In this document: positions 9,326 to 17,600 of the stretch, piece by piece
Layout of the letters: every line of letters starts with the position of its first letter
Position numbering within the stretch: position 1 is the stretch's first letter
NCBI RefSeq assembly: GCF_022808865.1
Contig: NZ_JAKZLB010000003.1
Coordinates: 439,875-503,874, forward strand
Direction: 5' to 3'
Source of the DNA: Geothrix oryzisoli
GTDB lineage: Bacteria; Acidobacteriota; Holophagae; Holophagales; Holophagaceae
Length of the DNA stretch: 64,000 nucleotides
Made by a program: the position numbers and the translations under genes
The notes under the pieces: model-generated
Database searches by the model: none
Seen by the model: only the letters and a program-made list of their open reading frames with translations
Told to the model about the DNA's origin: nothing

Positions 9326-9484
9326 TTAGAGCGTGAGCAATGTCGTGAGGGAAATCGGCCTCTGGTCACGGGCATGTTTCAAACCCTGAGCCTCTGTGAA
9401 TTCGTGGGCCGCCTGGTTCAGCGTTTCGCTGGCATGGCTCGACTGCTGAATGGATTCCTTGCGAAAGGAAAGAGTGGTCTTCAT
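9326..9484 (-). CDS. 52-aa peptide, candidate RiPP precursor or signalling peptide
   Basis: A 52-aa peptide starting MKTTLSFRKESIQQ. GGGAG stands five bases before the ATG at 9484. The N-terminus resembles leader regions of class I lanthipeptide-type precursors, where a K-L-x-hydrophobic-x-K-E-x-I pattern is frequent. The middle is charged and the C-terminal ten residues (PISLTTLLTL) are hydrophobic and rich in Ser/Thr. There is no Cys, so lanthionine rings could not form and only dehydrated residues would be expected. It is encoded immediately before the sensor kinase in the same direction and divergently from a LanB-type dehydratase 198 bp away. Precursor status is inferred from size, start signal, composition and neighbours; no homologue was recognised. 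Confidence 0.5.
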   Translation of the reverse strand: MKTTLSFRKESIQQSSHASETLNQAAHEFTEAQGLKHARDQRPISLTTLLTL

Positions 9485-9558
9485 GGGAGCTCCCAGGTAA
9501 CGCCACGAGGCGCGACCTTGGTTGTGAGCCCATCCGAGACGAGAACCAACGTCTTTCC

Positions 9559-9589
9559 ATGAACGGTATGTAACCACACCTCCAACCGT
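9559..9589 (-). promoter_or_regulatory. Possible weaker LytTR site for the peptide-kinase-regulator operon
   Basis: Read on the minus strand, ACCGTTCAT (9559-9567) fits the LytTR half-site pattern fully. ACGGTTGGA (9581-9589) fits seven of nine positions, 22 bp away in the same orientation. It shares the short palindrome CCAACCGTTGG (9582-9592) with the plus-strand site. It lies about 75-105 bp upstream of the peptide start and could give autoregulation. Confidence 0.3.
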
Positions 9590-9614
9590 TGGGCCCCCGG
9601 GAGCTACCGTTCGG
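9585..9614 (+). promoter_or_regulatory. Tandem LytTR-type operator upstream of lanB
   Basis: Two direct 9-bp repeats, ACCGTTGGG (9585-9593) and ACCGTTCGG (9606-9614), both match the known LytTR half-site pattern [TA][AC][CA]GTTN[AG][TG]. They are separated by 12 bp, giving a 21-bp period, the spacing described for this regulator class. The site ends 67 bp before the dehydratase ATG, a normal distance for an activator site above a promoter. The cognate LytTR regulator is encoded 1.4 kb away in the divergent operon. The match is seen directly; regulation is inferred. Confidence 0.6.
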
Positions 9615-9681
9615 CGTTTCCCGGTCGCGCCGGATCGGGAGATGGTTTCCTGGATCTGTCCTTTCTGAGAGAGTTCCCCGC

Positions 9682-12600
9682 ATGCCTTCCCCGTCCACCT
9701 GCCAAGCCGGTGATTTCTTCGTGCTTCGCAGCCCGGGCCTGCCGCTGGACGCGCTGGACCCCCAGGAGCCGGCAGGGCCGGAGCCGGAGGTGGCGGAGCC
9801 CCTGACGATCCGCCTGGAACGGGAGCGGGAGGCGCTGCGCCAAGTCCTTCGTGGGTGGGTCGAGCGCGCTTCCGTCCGGGAGGCCATCGCGCTGGCCTCT
9901 CCGGACCTGGCCTCGCGGCTGGGTGCCTGGCGGGAGGGTGCCCTGGAGCCGCCGGCGGCCCGCGGCGTGGAGCGCGCCCTGTTGAAGTACCTCAGCCGGA
10001 TGAGCCATCGCGCCACGCCGTTCGGTCTCTTCGCGGCGGTGTCCACCGGCGCCTGGGGAGCTGCCAGCCGGCTTTCGGTGGGGCCCTGGCTGGCCTGCCG
10101 CAAGGCGGTGCGCCTGGACTGGGGAGTCCTGGAAACCCTGGTGGGCCACCTGGAGCAGGAGCCTAGGGTCAGGACTCTGCTGCGCTACCGGCCGAACTCG
10201 AGCCTCTACGCCTGCGGAGGCTGGTACCGGTATCTCGAGCACCGGGACCACCCCGGAACCGGGAGGACCTACCACCTGGAGGCGGTGGAGGCCACGCCCC
10301 ACCTCGACCACGTCCTCCAGCAGGCGCAGGGGGGCGCGTGCCTGGCGGACCTGGTGACGGGTCTGGCCGGGCACCTGGCCGTGGAACCGGCCGAGGCCCA
10401 GGCCTTCCTGGAGCGGATCATCGAGGCCCAGGTGCTGTGCGCCGAGTTGCACCCGCCCGTGACCAGTCCGGATCCCCTGGGCCATGTGGTCGCCGGGCTC
10501 CGGGCCGATCCGGACTCGGCCCGGCGGGCCGAACCCCTGGCCGCGTTGGGGCGGGATTTGAAGGCTCTGGCGGAGGCGCCCCTTGGGTCGCATCCGGAAG
10601 GCCAGCCCGAGTTTGCCGCCGCCCTGGCCATGCTGGGGATTCCCGCGGAAACCCGGGATGTCCTGCAGGTGGATCTCTTCCGTCCCGCGGCCGGACTGGC
10701 CCTGGCGCCCGGGGTCCGTCGGGCCCTGGAGGAGGGGGCCGAGACGCTGCGCCGCCTGACCCCGACCCCGGTGGAGGGGCCTTTGGAGCGCTTCCGGGCG
10801 GCCTTCCGGGAGCGGTACGAAACCCGCTGGATGCCGCTTCTCGAGGTCCTGGATGAGGAGAACGGAATCGGGTTCGACGGGGCGCCCGCCTATGATTCCC
10901 CCTTGCTGGAGGGCCTGGCGTTTGAAGGGGCGCCGCCCGCCCCCCGCCTTTCCCGGCGGGACCGCCATCTCCTGGCGCAGCTTCCCCGGTGGCAGGGAGC
11001 GCTGACCTGGGATCTGGACGAGGCCGATGTGGCGGCCCTGGCGAACCCCGACCCCCAGCCCTTCCCCGCCTCCTTCGCGGCCCTGGTGAGTCTGGCGGCC
11101 CCCAGCCTCGCGGCCCTGGATCAGGGCGCCTTCCAGTTCTGGATGGAGCACTATTCGGGACCCACGGCCGCCCGGTGGCTGGGGCGGTTCGCCCCCGGGG
11201 AACCCGGCTTGGAGGCGGCCCTCCGCGACCACCTCCGGAAGGAGGAGGCTCAGCGTCCGGAAGCCGTGTTTGCCGAGGTGGTCCATGTGCCCGAGGGCCG
11301 GATGGGCAATGTCCTGGCCCGCCCCGCCCTGCGGGACTACGAGATCCCGTTCCTGGCCACCTCGGGCGTGCCCGCCGAGGCCACGATCCTGCCCTCGGAC
11401 CTGCAGGTGACCGTGCGGGGCGACCGCGTCGTCCTGGCTTCGACACGGCTGGGGCGGGAGGTCGTCCCGCGCCTGTCTTCGGCCCACAATTTCGCGCGCG
11501 GTCCCGTGGTCTACCGGTTCCTGGCCCGCCTGCAGGATCAGGATGGCCGCCCGGGCGGATGGTCCTGGGGGCCTCTGGCGGAACAGCCCTTCCTGCCTCG
11601 GGTCACGCGCGGGCGGCAGGTCCTCAGCAAGGCGCGCTGGCGGGTCGAGGCCCAGGAACTGAAGGAGGCCCTGGCCGGCTCCGCCGAGGGAGCCTGGGGC
11701 GCCTTCCAGGCCCTGCGGAACCGGCGGGGCCTGCCCCGCTTCGTCCTCCTCACCGAGGCGGACAACAGCCTGCTGGTGGACCTGGATCAGGTCCTCCGCG
11801 TGGAGATGCTGCACCACCTCGTGGCCCACCGTTCGGCCTTCACCCTCACGGAATGCTTCCCGGAGCCCGCCCAGTCTCTGGTCACCTCGCCGGAGGGGCG
11901 ATTCGCCCACGAGCTGGTCATTCCCTTCGAGGGAACCGCCGCTCCGCGGCCCCAAGCGGTCCTTCTTCCAGCGGAGACGCAGGCGCCGACGATCCGGGCC
12001 TACCCACCGGGCTCGGAGTGGCTCTACCTCAAGCTCTACTGCGGACCGGCCAGCGCGGAGCGCCTGCTCACGGAACTGGAGCCGCTGCTCCGGCTGACGA
12101 AGCGGCAGGGGCTCTGGGACCGCTGGCACTTCATCCGCTACCGCGATCCGCATCCGCATCTCCGGCTGCGGTTCCATGGCGTCCCCTTCCGGCTCTTCGC
12201 GGAACTGCTGCCCCTCCTCCACAAGCACCTGGAGAAACACCAGGCGCAGGGGCTGCTGTGGAAATGGCAGGTGGACACCTTCGAGCCGGAGTGGGAGCGC
12301 TATGGCGGCCCGCTGGGGTTCGCCCTGGCCGAGGCCTGGTTCTTTGAGGACAGCCAGCAGGTCCTGAACCGCCTGGTGGCGGGCCTGACCCAGGAGAGCC
12401 GCTGGCGGATGGGGCTCAGGGACACGGATGCGATCTGGGCGGCCCTGGGGCTGAGTGCCCGCGAGCGCCACACACTGGCCCTGGCCACCCGGACCAGCTT
12501 CCGGAAGGAATTCGGAGATGCCGGGGGGATGAGCGCGCAGATGGGGTCGACCTTCAGGGGATTCCGGAAGGAACTGGAGGCAGGGTTCCCCCTGCCGGAT

Positions 12601-12849
12601 GGGGCCCCGGGCGCGCCTGGCTTCCGCAGCCTGGTGCGCATCCGCGAGGCCTGCGAGCAGGGCGTGCTGCACGAGGCGCAGGCCGGCCTTGCGGGAAGCC
12701 TGGCGCACATGCACCTCAACCGTCTGTTCCGGGCCAACCCCCGGGAGCATGAATGGGTGCTCATGGAGTTCCTCGCCCGGCTGTACGACTCCCATCTCGC
12801 CCGCCATCCGGGGACCCCGGAGCCCGTATCGGAGATCAGCGCCGAGTGA
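9682..12849 (+). CDS. lanB: Full-length LanB-type lantibiotic dehydratase
   Basis: A 1055-aa class I lanthipeptide dehydratase, the enzyme that glutamylates Ser/Thr of a precursor peptide with glutamyl-tRNA and then eliminates glutamate to give dehydroalanine or dehydrobutyrine. The N-terminal glutamylation domain shows the family hallmark YLSRMSHRATPFGLFAAV at about residues 103-120. The elimination (SpaB_C / thiopeptide-type) domain starts near residue 775 with WLYLKLYCG and continues with FIRYRDPHPHLRLRFHG. Both domains are present, so it is not a split LanB. The start at 9682 has GAGAG nine bases upstream; the frame is open further upstream to 9589 without a better site. No LanC cyclase, transporter or peptidase of the classic lantibiotic set follows. 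The candidate substrate is the divergent 52-aa peptide. Confidence 0.92.
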   Translation: MPSPSTCQAGDFFVLRSPGLPLDALDPQEPAGPEPEVAEPLTIRLEREREALRQVLRGWVERASVREAIALASPDLASRLGAWREGALEPPAARGVERALLKYLSRMSHRATPFGLFAAVSTGAWGAASRLSVGPWLACRKAVRLDWGVLETLVGHLEQEPRVRTLLRYRPNSSLYACGGWYRYLEHRDHPGTGRTYHLEAVEATPHLDHVLQQAQGGACLADLVTGLAGHLAVEPAEAQAFLERIIEAQVLCAELHPPVTSPDPLGHVVAGLRADPDSARRAEPLAALGRDLKALAEAPLGSHPEGQPEFAAALAMLGIPAETRDVLQVDLFRPAAGLALAPGVRRALEEGAETLRRLTPTPVEGPLERFRAAFRERYETRWMPLLEVLDEENGIGFDGAPAYDSPLLEGLAFEGAPPAPRLSRRDRHLLAQLPRWQGALTWDLDEADVAALANPDPQPFPASFAALVSLAAPSLAALDQGAFQFWMEHYSGPTAARWLGRFAPGEPGLEAALRDHLRKEEAQRPEAVFAEVVHVPEGRMGNVLARPALRDYEIPFLATSGVPAEATILPSDLQVTVRGDRVVLASTRLGREVVPRLSSAHNFARGPVVYRFLARLQDQDGRPGGWSWGPLAEQPFLPRVTRGRQVLSKARWRVEAQELKEALAGSAEGAWGAFQALRNRRGLPRFVLLTEADNSLLVDLDQVLRVEMLHHLVAHRSAFTLTECFPEPAQSLVTSPEGRFAHELVIPFEGTAAPRPQAVLLPAETQAPTIRAYPPGSEWLYLKLYCGPASAERLLTELEPLLRLTKRQGLWDRWHFIRYRDPHPHLRLRFHGVPFRLFAELLPLLHKHLEKHQAQGLLWKWQVDTFEPEWERYGGPLGFALAEAWFFEDSQQVLNRLVAGLTQESRWRMGLRDTDAIWAALGLSARERHTLALATRTSFRKEFGDAGGMSAQMGSTFRGFRKELEAGFPLPDGAPGAPGFRSLVRIREACEQGVLHEAQAGLAGSLAHMHLNRLFRANPREHEWVLMEFLARLYDSHLARHPGTPEPVSEISAE

Positions 12850-13054
12850 TCTTCTGTATCGACAGTGTTTGAGGGCTCAGGGACAGCCAGGATGCCAGCG
12901 GGGACAGGCCCACCCAGCCTCCCGTTCGGCCGCGGAAACCGACCGTTCGGCGGCAGATCCCTGTCCGTCCTGGAGGCGAGTGCTAGATTCGCCGCAGAAG
13001 GGATCAATGCAGGGATTTTCCCTCATCTTCCGTGACTCATCTCCAGGAGGCCTC

Positions 13055-13231
13055 ATGCCCGACAACCTGAAGGTCGCCAAGCCTGAAAGCGAAGAATGGA
13101 TCAACATCCACGAGCCCTATGAACTGCGGGACTGGGCCATCTACTTCAGCGTCTCCCGGGAGAAGCTCAAGGAGACGGTGATGGCGGTGGGCCCGATGTT
13201 CGAGGATGTGAAGCGCCAGCTCGGAAAATAA
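13055..13231 (+). CDS. DUF3606-family small protein
   Basis: A 58-aa protein, MPDNLKVAKPESEEWINIHE and onward, preceded by a perfect AGGAGG four bases before the ATG. The pattern IxIxEPYELRDWAxxFxVSxEKLKxxVxxVGPM is that of DUF3606, small proteins of unknown function found widely in Gram-negatives, often stress-induced or near regulatory genes. It is single-domain and full length for the family. It lies about 200 bp downstream of lanB and 120 bp upstream of the DUF885-like gene, with its own start signal and probably its own promoter. No link to the dehydratase is evident. Confidence 0.8.
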   Translation: MPDNLKVAKPESEEWINIHEPYELRDWAIYFSVSREKLKETVMAVGPMFEDVKRQLGK

Positions 13232-13352
13232 GAGCACCGGACCACACGCCATCTCGCTGCACGAGGAGCCCGGTCTCCAGCGGTGGGGGCGTGCAAAGAA
13301 ACCCGGAGCGCCTGGAACCTTGTATCTTCGGGAGTCCAGGAGGCCGGACGAC

Positions 13353-14588
13353 ATGGCACTTTCAGGGTGGGCCGAAGACTACGTGAAGCTGGTGCTGGCG
13401 GTCGGGCGCCACGATGCCAATGCCGTGGATGCCTATTACGGACCGCAGTCCTGGCGGGAGGCTGCGGAGGCCGGGGCTCCTCGACCCCTCGCTGAGCTGC
13501 GGACCGAGGCTCGCCGGATTCTGGCCGGCCTCGGCGGTGCGGAGGTGCCGGCCGGCGAGTTGGTGCGCCGGGACTACCTGCAGGGGCAGCTGGAAGCCGT
13601 GGCGGCCCACCTGGCCCGCCTGGAGGGACACCGCTTCAGCTTCGATGATGAAGCCGAAGCCCTCTATCAGGTCCGTCCGCCCCGGACCTCGGAAGCCACC
13701 TTCGAGGCGGCGCTGGCCCGGCTGGATCAGGTGCTGGAAGGCCCCGGCTCGGTGCAGGAGCGCTACCAGCGCGCCAGGGAGCGGGTCATCGTGCCGCCCG
13801 ATCGCGTGGACGCGGTGTTCCAGGCGGCGATCGCCGAGGCCCGCGAGCGCACCCGCCGGCACGCGCCGCTGCCGGCCTCGGACCACTTCCGCGTGGAGTA
13901 TGTCCGGGACAAGGCCTGGTCCGCCTACAACTGGTACCAGGGCGGCGGGACCTCCGTGATCCAGGTGAACCTGGACCTGCCCATCGCCATGGACCGGGCC
14001 CTGGACCTGGCCGCCCATGAGGGCTACCCCGGGCATCACGTCTACAACGCCCTGCTGGAGCAGCGCTTCGCCCAAGGCCCGCCCGGGGGCCGGGGCTGGG
14101 TGGAGTTCACGGTCTATCCCCTGTTCTCGCCCCAGTCCCTCATCGCCGAGGGCACGGCCAACTTCGGCATCGAGGTCGCGTTCCCAGGGCCGGAGCGCCT
14201 GGCCTTCGAGCGGGACGTGCTCTTTCCCCTGGCGGGCCTCGATCCCGCCGAAGCCGACCGCTGGGCCCGCGTGCAGGCCGAGATGAAGACCCTGGCCTTC
14301 GCCGACAACGAGGCCGCCCGGGGCTACCTGGATGGCCACCTCGGCCGGGCCGAAGCCGAGGCCTTCCTGGTCCGCTACTCCCTGCGGACCGGAGCCCAGG
14401 CGGCGCAGCGCCTCCGCTTCATCGACACCTACCGGAGCTACGTCATCAACTACAACCTCGGCGAGCACCTGGTGCGGGCCTGGGTGGAGCGGCAGGGGGG
14501 AACCACGGACGCCCCGGACCGGCGCTGGGCGCTGTTCGTCGACCTCATCTCCAGCCCGCGGCTGCCCAGGGCCCTGGGGCTTTGTTAG
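13353..14588 (+). CDS. DUF885-family metallopeptidase-like protein
   Basis: A 411-aa protein whose central motif LAAHEGYPGHHVYNALLE carries an HExxxHH zinc-type signature characteristic of the DUF885 family. Further family blocks are visible: a segment with Tyr/Trp pairs (AYNWYQGGGTSVIQVNLDLP), LIAEGTANFGIEVAFP with a possible Glu ligand, and a C-terminal YVINYNLGEHLVRAW helix. There is no signal peptide, so it is probably cytoplasmic; most DUF885 proteins are longer (about 550-600 aa) and exported. GGAGG stands nine bases before the ATG at 13353. Peptidase activity is a family-level inference. It converges on the tandem UvrA gene, with a gap of only 15 bp. Confidence 0.82.
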   Translation: MALSGWAEDYVKLVLAVGRHDANAVDAYYGPQSWREAAEAGAPRPLAELRTEARRILAGLGGAEVPAGELVRRDYLQGQLEAVAAHLARLEGHRFSFDDEAEALYQVRPPRTSEATFEAALARLDQVLEGPGSVQERYQRARERVIVPPDRVDAVFQAAIAEARERTRRHAPLPASDHFRVEYVRDKAWSAYNWYQGGGTSVIQVNLDLPIAMDRALDLAAHEGYPGHHVYNALLEQRFAQGPPGGRGWVEFTVYPLFSPQSLIAEGTANFGIEVAFPGPERLAFERDVLFPLAGLDPAEADRWARVQAEMKTLAFADNEAARGYLDGHLGRAEAEAFLVRYSLRTGAQAAQRLRFIDTYRSYVINYNLGEHLVRAWVERQGGTTDAPDRRWALFVDLISSPRLPRALGLC

Positions 14589-14603
14589 GCACTCTTAGGC
14601 GGC

Positions 14604-17600
14604 TCAGCGGTGCGCCAGGGCCTGCCCCGTGTACGAGCGGGCGCAGGCCCGCACCGCTGCGGGCGGACCCGCCACCACCACCTGGCCGCCGGCGGAACCG
14701 CCATCGGGTCCCAGGTCGATGACCCAGTCGCTCATGGCGATGAAGTCCAGGTCGTGTTCCACCGCGACGACCAGATGGCCCGCCCCGGCCAGGCGACGCA
14801 GCGCCTCGACGAGGCGTGCCACGTCCTCGAAGCCCAGGCCGCGGGTGGGCTCGTCCAGGAGGATGGCGGCACGCCCCGCCGGAGGCGCTGCGATCAGGCT
14901 GGCCAGGCGCAGCCGCTGACGCTCGCCTTCCGAGAGCGCGGCGCCCGCCTGCCCGAGCCGCAAATAGCCCAGGCCGATCTGGTCCAGCGCCTCCAGGGGT
15001 CTGGCCAGCGGAGCGTCCGCCGCGAACCACGCGGCGAGCTCTGCCACGCTGGCCTCCAGCACCTCCGCCATGCTGTGGCCGTCGAGCCGGCACGCCAGCA
15101 CCTCGGGTTTGAAGCGGCGGCCCTGGCAGACCTCACAGCCCACGGTGACGTCCGGGAGAAGGTCCATGGCCACGGCGATCGTGCCGCGGCCCTCGCAGGC
15201 TTCGCAGCGGCCGCCGGGAGTGGCGGTGGAGAAGTACCGGGCGGACAGCTTCGCGGCCCTGGCCTGGGGCGTGGCCGCGAAGCGTTTGCGGAGGGGCTCG
15301 CCCAGGCCCGCGAGGCTGAGGACGGTGCTGCTCCAGGCGATGCCCAGAGCCTCCTGCCCGGCGCTGATGACCTCCCGGAAGTCCGTCAGCAGGTCGATCC
15401 TCTCGCACCCCACAGGGTCGCCGCCGCGGAGGCAGTTCCGCAGGGATGGTGCCAGCACCTCCAGCACGAGGCTGGACTTGCCGCTGCCGGAGACGCCGGT
15501 CACGGTCACCACGGCGCCGAGTGGAAAGGCGACGTCGATCCCCTGAAGGTTGTGGAGGCGGGCTCCCCGCACCCGGAGGCCCGGGACCGGGACCGGGGCC
15601 GACCGACCCCCGTGGATCTCCCGGGAACGGCGCAGCTGGGCCCCGGTCCGCGAGGCCGGCAGGTGGCTCAGGGCCTCCGGCGTCCCGATCGCCACCACCT
15701 GGCCGCCCTCGGGTCCCGAGCCCGGCCCCAGTTCGATGATCTGGTCCGCCGCGGCGATGAGGGCCGGGTTGTGTTCGACCAGGACCACCGCATTGCCGGC
15801 GTCCGCCAGGCCGCGCAGCACAGCGCCCAGGCGCTGGACATCCCGGGCATGGAGCCCCTGGCTGGGTTCGTCCAGGACGTAGGTCACGCCCACGAGGCCG
15901 CCATCCAGGGCGGCGGCGAGGCGGACGCGCTGGGCCTCGCCTCCGGAGAGGCTGGCCATCTCCCGCTGCAGCGCGAGGTAGTCGAGTCCGGCCTCCGAGA
16001 GGGCCCGGAGGCGCCGGGTGGCGTCGCCCCGGAGGCCTTCGGTGAGCGCCCGCAGCCGCGGGGGCAGGCCCTCATGCGACAGGGCCTCGAGCCAGGCGAG
16101 GGCTTCGCCGACCGGCCGGGCCATCACCTCGGGGAGGCGGAACCCGCCGAAGCGCACGGCGCGGGAGGTCTCCCGAAGGCGCTCCCCGCTGCAATCCGGG
16201 CAGGCCGTGTCCACCAGCAGGGCCTCCAGCTCTTCGCCCTTCGGATCCGCGTGGATCCGCTCGTATTCCCGGTCGACGAGGTTCGCGAAGCCCGCCCAGG
16301 GCGTCCGCAGTGGGTGCACGCCTTCCACCTTGCCGCGCCGGAAGTGCCAGGCCACCTCGTACAGGGTGTCGCCGGTGCCGGCCATGGCCAGGCGGCGCTC
16401 GGCGGGGCCCAGCTCACGCCAGGGCCGGGTGAGGTCCAGTCCGGCCTCGGCGGCCGCCTGCCGCAGGATGGCCACGAACTGACCATGGGCCTCGCCCAGG
16501 TAGGCGCCGAAGCGGGTGCCGTCCATGGCCCCACCGTCCAGAGGCCGGTCAGGATGGCTCACCAGCCGCTCGGGGGCGCAGCGCTGGAGGAAGCCCAGTC
16601 CCCTGCACCGGGGGCAGGCGCCGCGCTCGGAGTGCGGAGAGAAATCAGCGGCCCACAGGGCCGGGAACGTCTGGCCGCAGGCGCAGCGCTCTCCCTGCGT
16701 CGGCCTCCCGCAGGCAGGGCAGGGCTGTTCGCCGGCCCGGGCGAAGAGGAGGCGCAGCAGCTCATCCAACTCCGTGGTCGTGCCCACGGTGGAGCGGGGG
16801 TTCCGGCGCCCGGCCCGCTGGGGCACGGCGAGGGTGGTCTGGAGGCCGCGCGCTGCGACCAGATCCGCGCCGCCCGGGCGGGGCAGGAACCGCCGCGCCC
16901 AGGGTGAGACCAGATCCGCAAAGCGGTTCTGGGCCTCGGCCAGCAGCGTGTCGAACACCAGCGACGACTTGCCTGAACCCGAGGGCCCCGTGACCACGGT
17001 CATCCCCTCGGCGGGCAGGGTCACGTCGAGGTCCTTGAGGTTGTTCGTGCGCACGCCCCGCAGCTCGATGGGGGGAGCTCCAGCGGGCGCGGGGCCGGGT
17101 TGCAGCGGCGACGGGGGCTCTCGCAGCGCGGCGCCCGTGTGGGACTCCGGGCAGGCGGCGACGGCGTCCGGTGGCCCGGCGACCACCAGGCGGCCGCCTT
17201 CCGGACCGCAGCCGGGGCCGAGGTCGAGGACACGGCCCGCATGGCGCAGCACGGCCAGGTCGTTGTCCACCACCAGCAGGGTGTGGCCCGCGTCGAGGAG
17301 GCGGTCCCAGGCCCGCAGGAGCACGCCGACATCCGCCGCGTGGAGCCCCGCGGTGGGCTCGTCCAGGGCGATGAGAGCCGGGCCTCCAGCGGCCTTGGCG
17401 AGTTCCGTGGCCAGCTTCACGCGCTGGGCCTCGCCGCCGGACAGGGTGGTGGCGGGCTGGCCCAGGGGCAGGTAGCCCAGGCCCACGTCCACCAGCGCCT
17501 GCAGGATGCGCCGGAGCCGGGGCTGCTCGCTGAAGTGTTCCGCGGCCTCGGCGATGCTGCCCTCCAGCACATCCGCGATGGTCTGTCCCCCGACCTTCAC

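Noticed and set aside
9289..9375. Longer start for the sensor kinase at 9375.
   Set aside because: The extra 29 residues are not membrane- or family-like and would overlap the small peptide gene. The start at 9288 is also weak, so this is kept only as an alternative.
9604..12807. Very long minus-strand open frame opposite lanB (over 1000 codons).
   Set aside because: High-GC codon bias keeps the opposite frame open. The translation is Gln/Gly/Arg-rich and has no family features, while the plus strand encodes a clear LanB.
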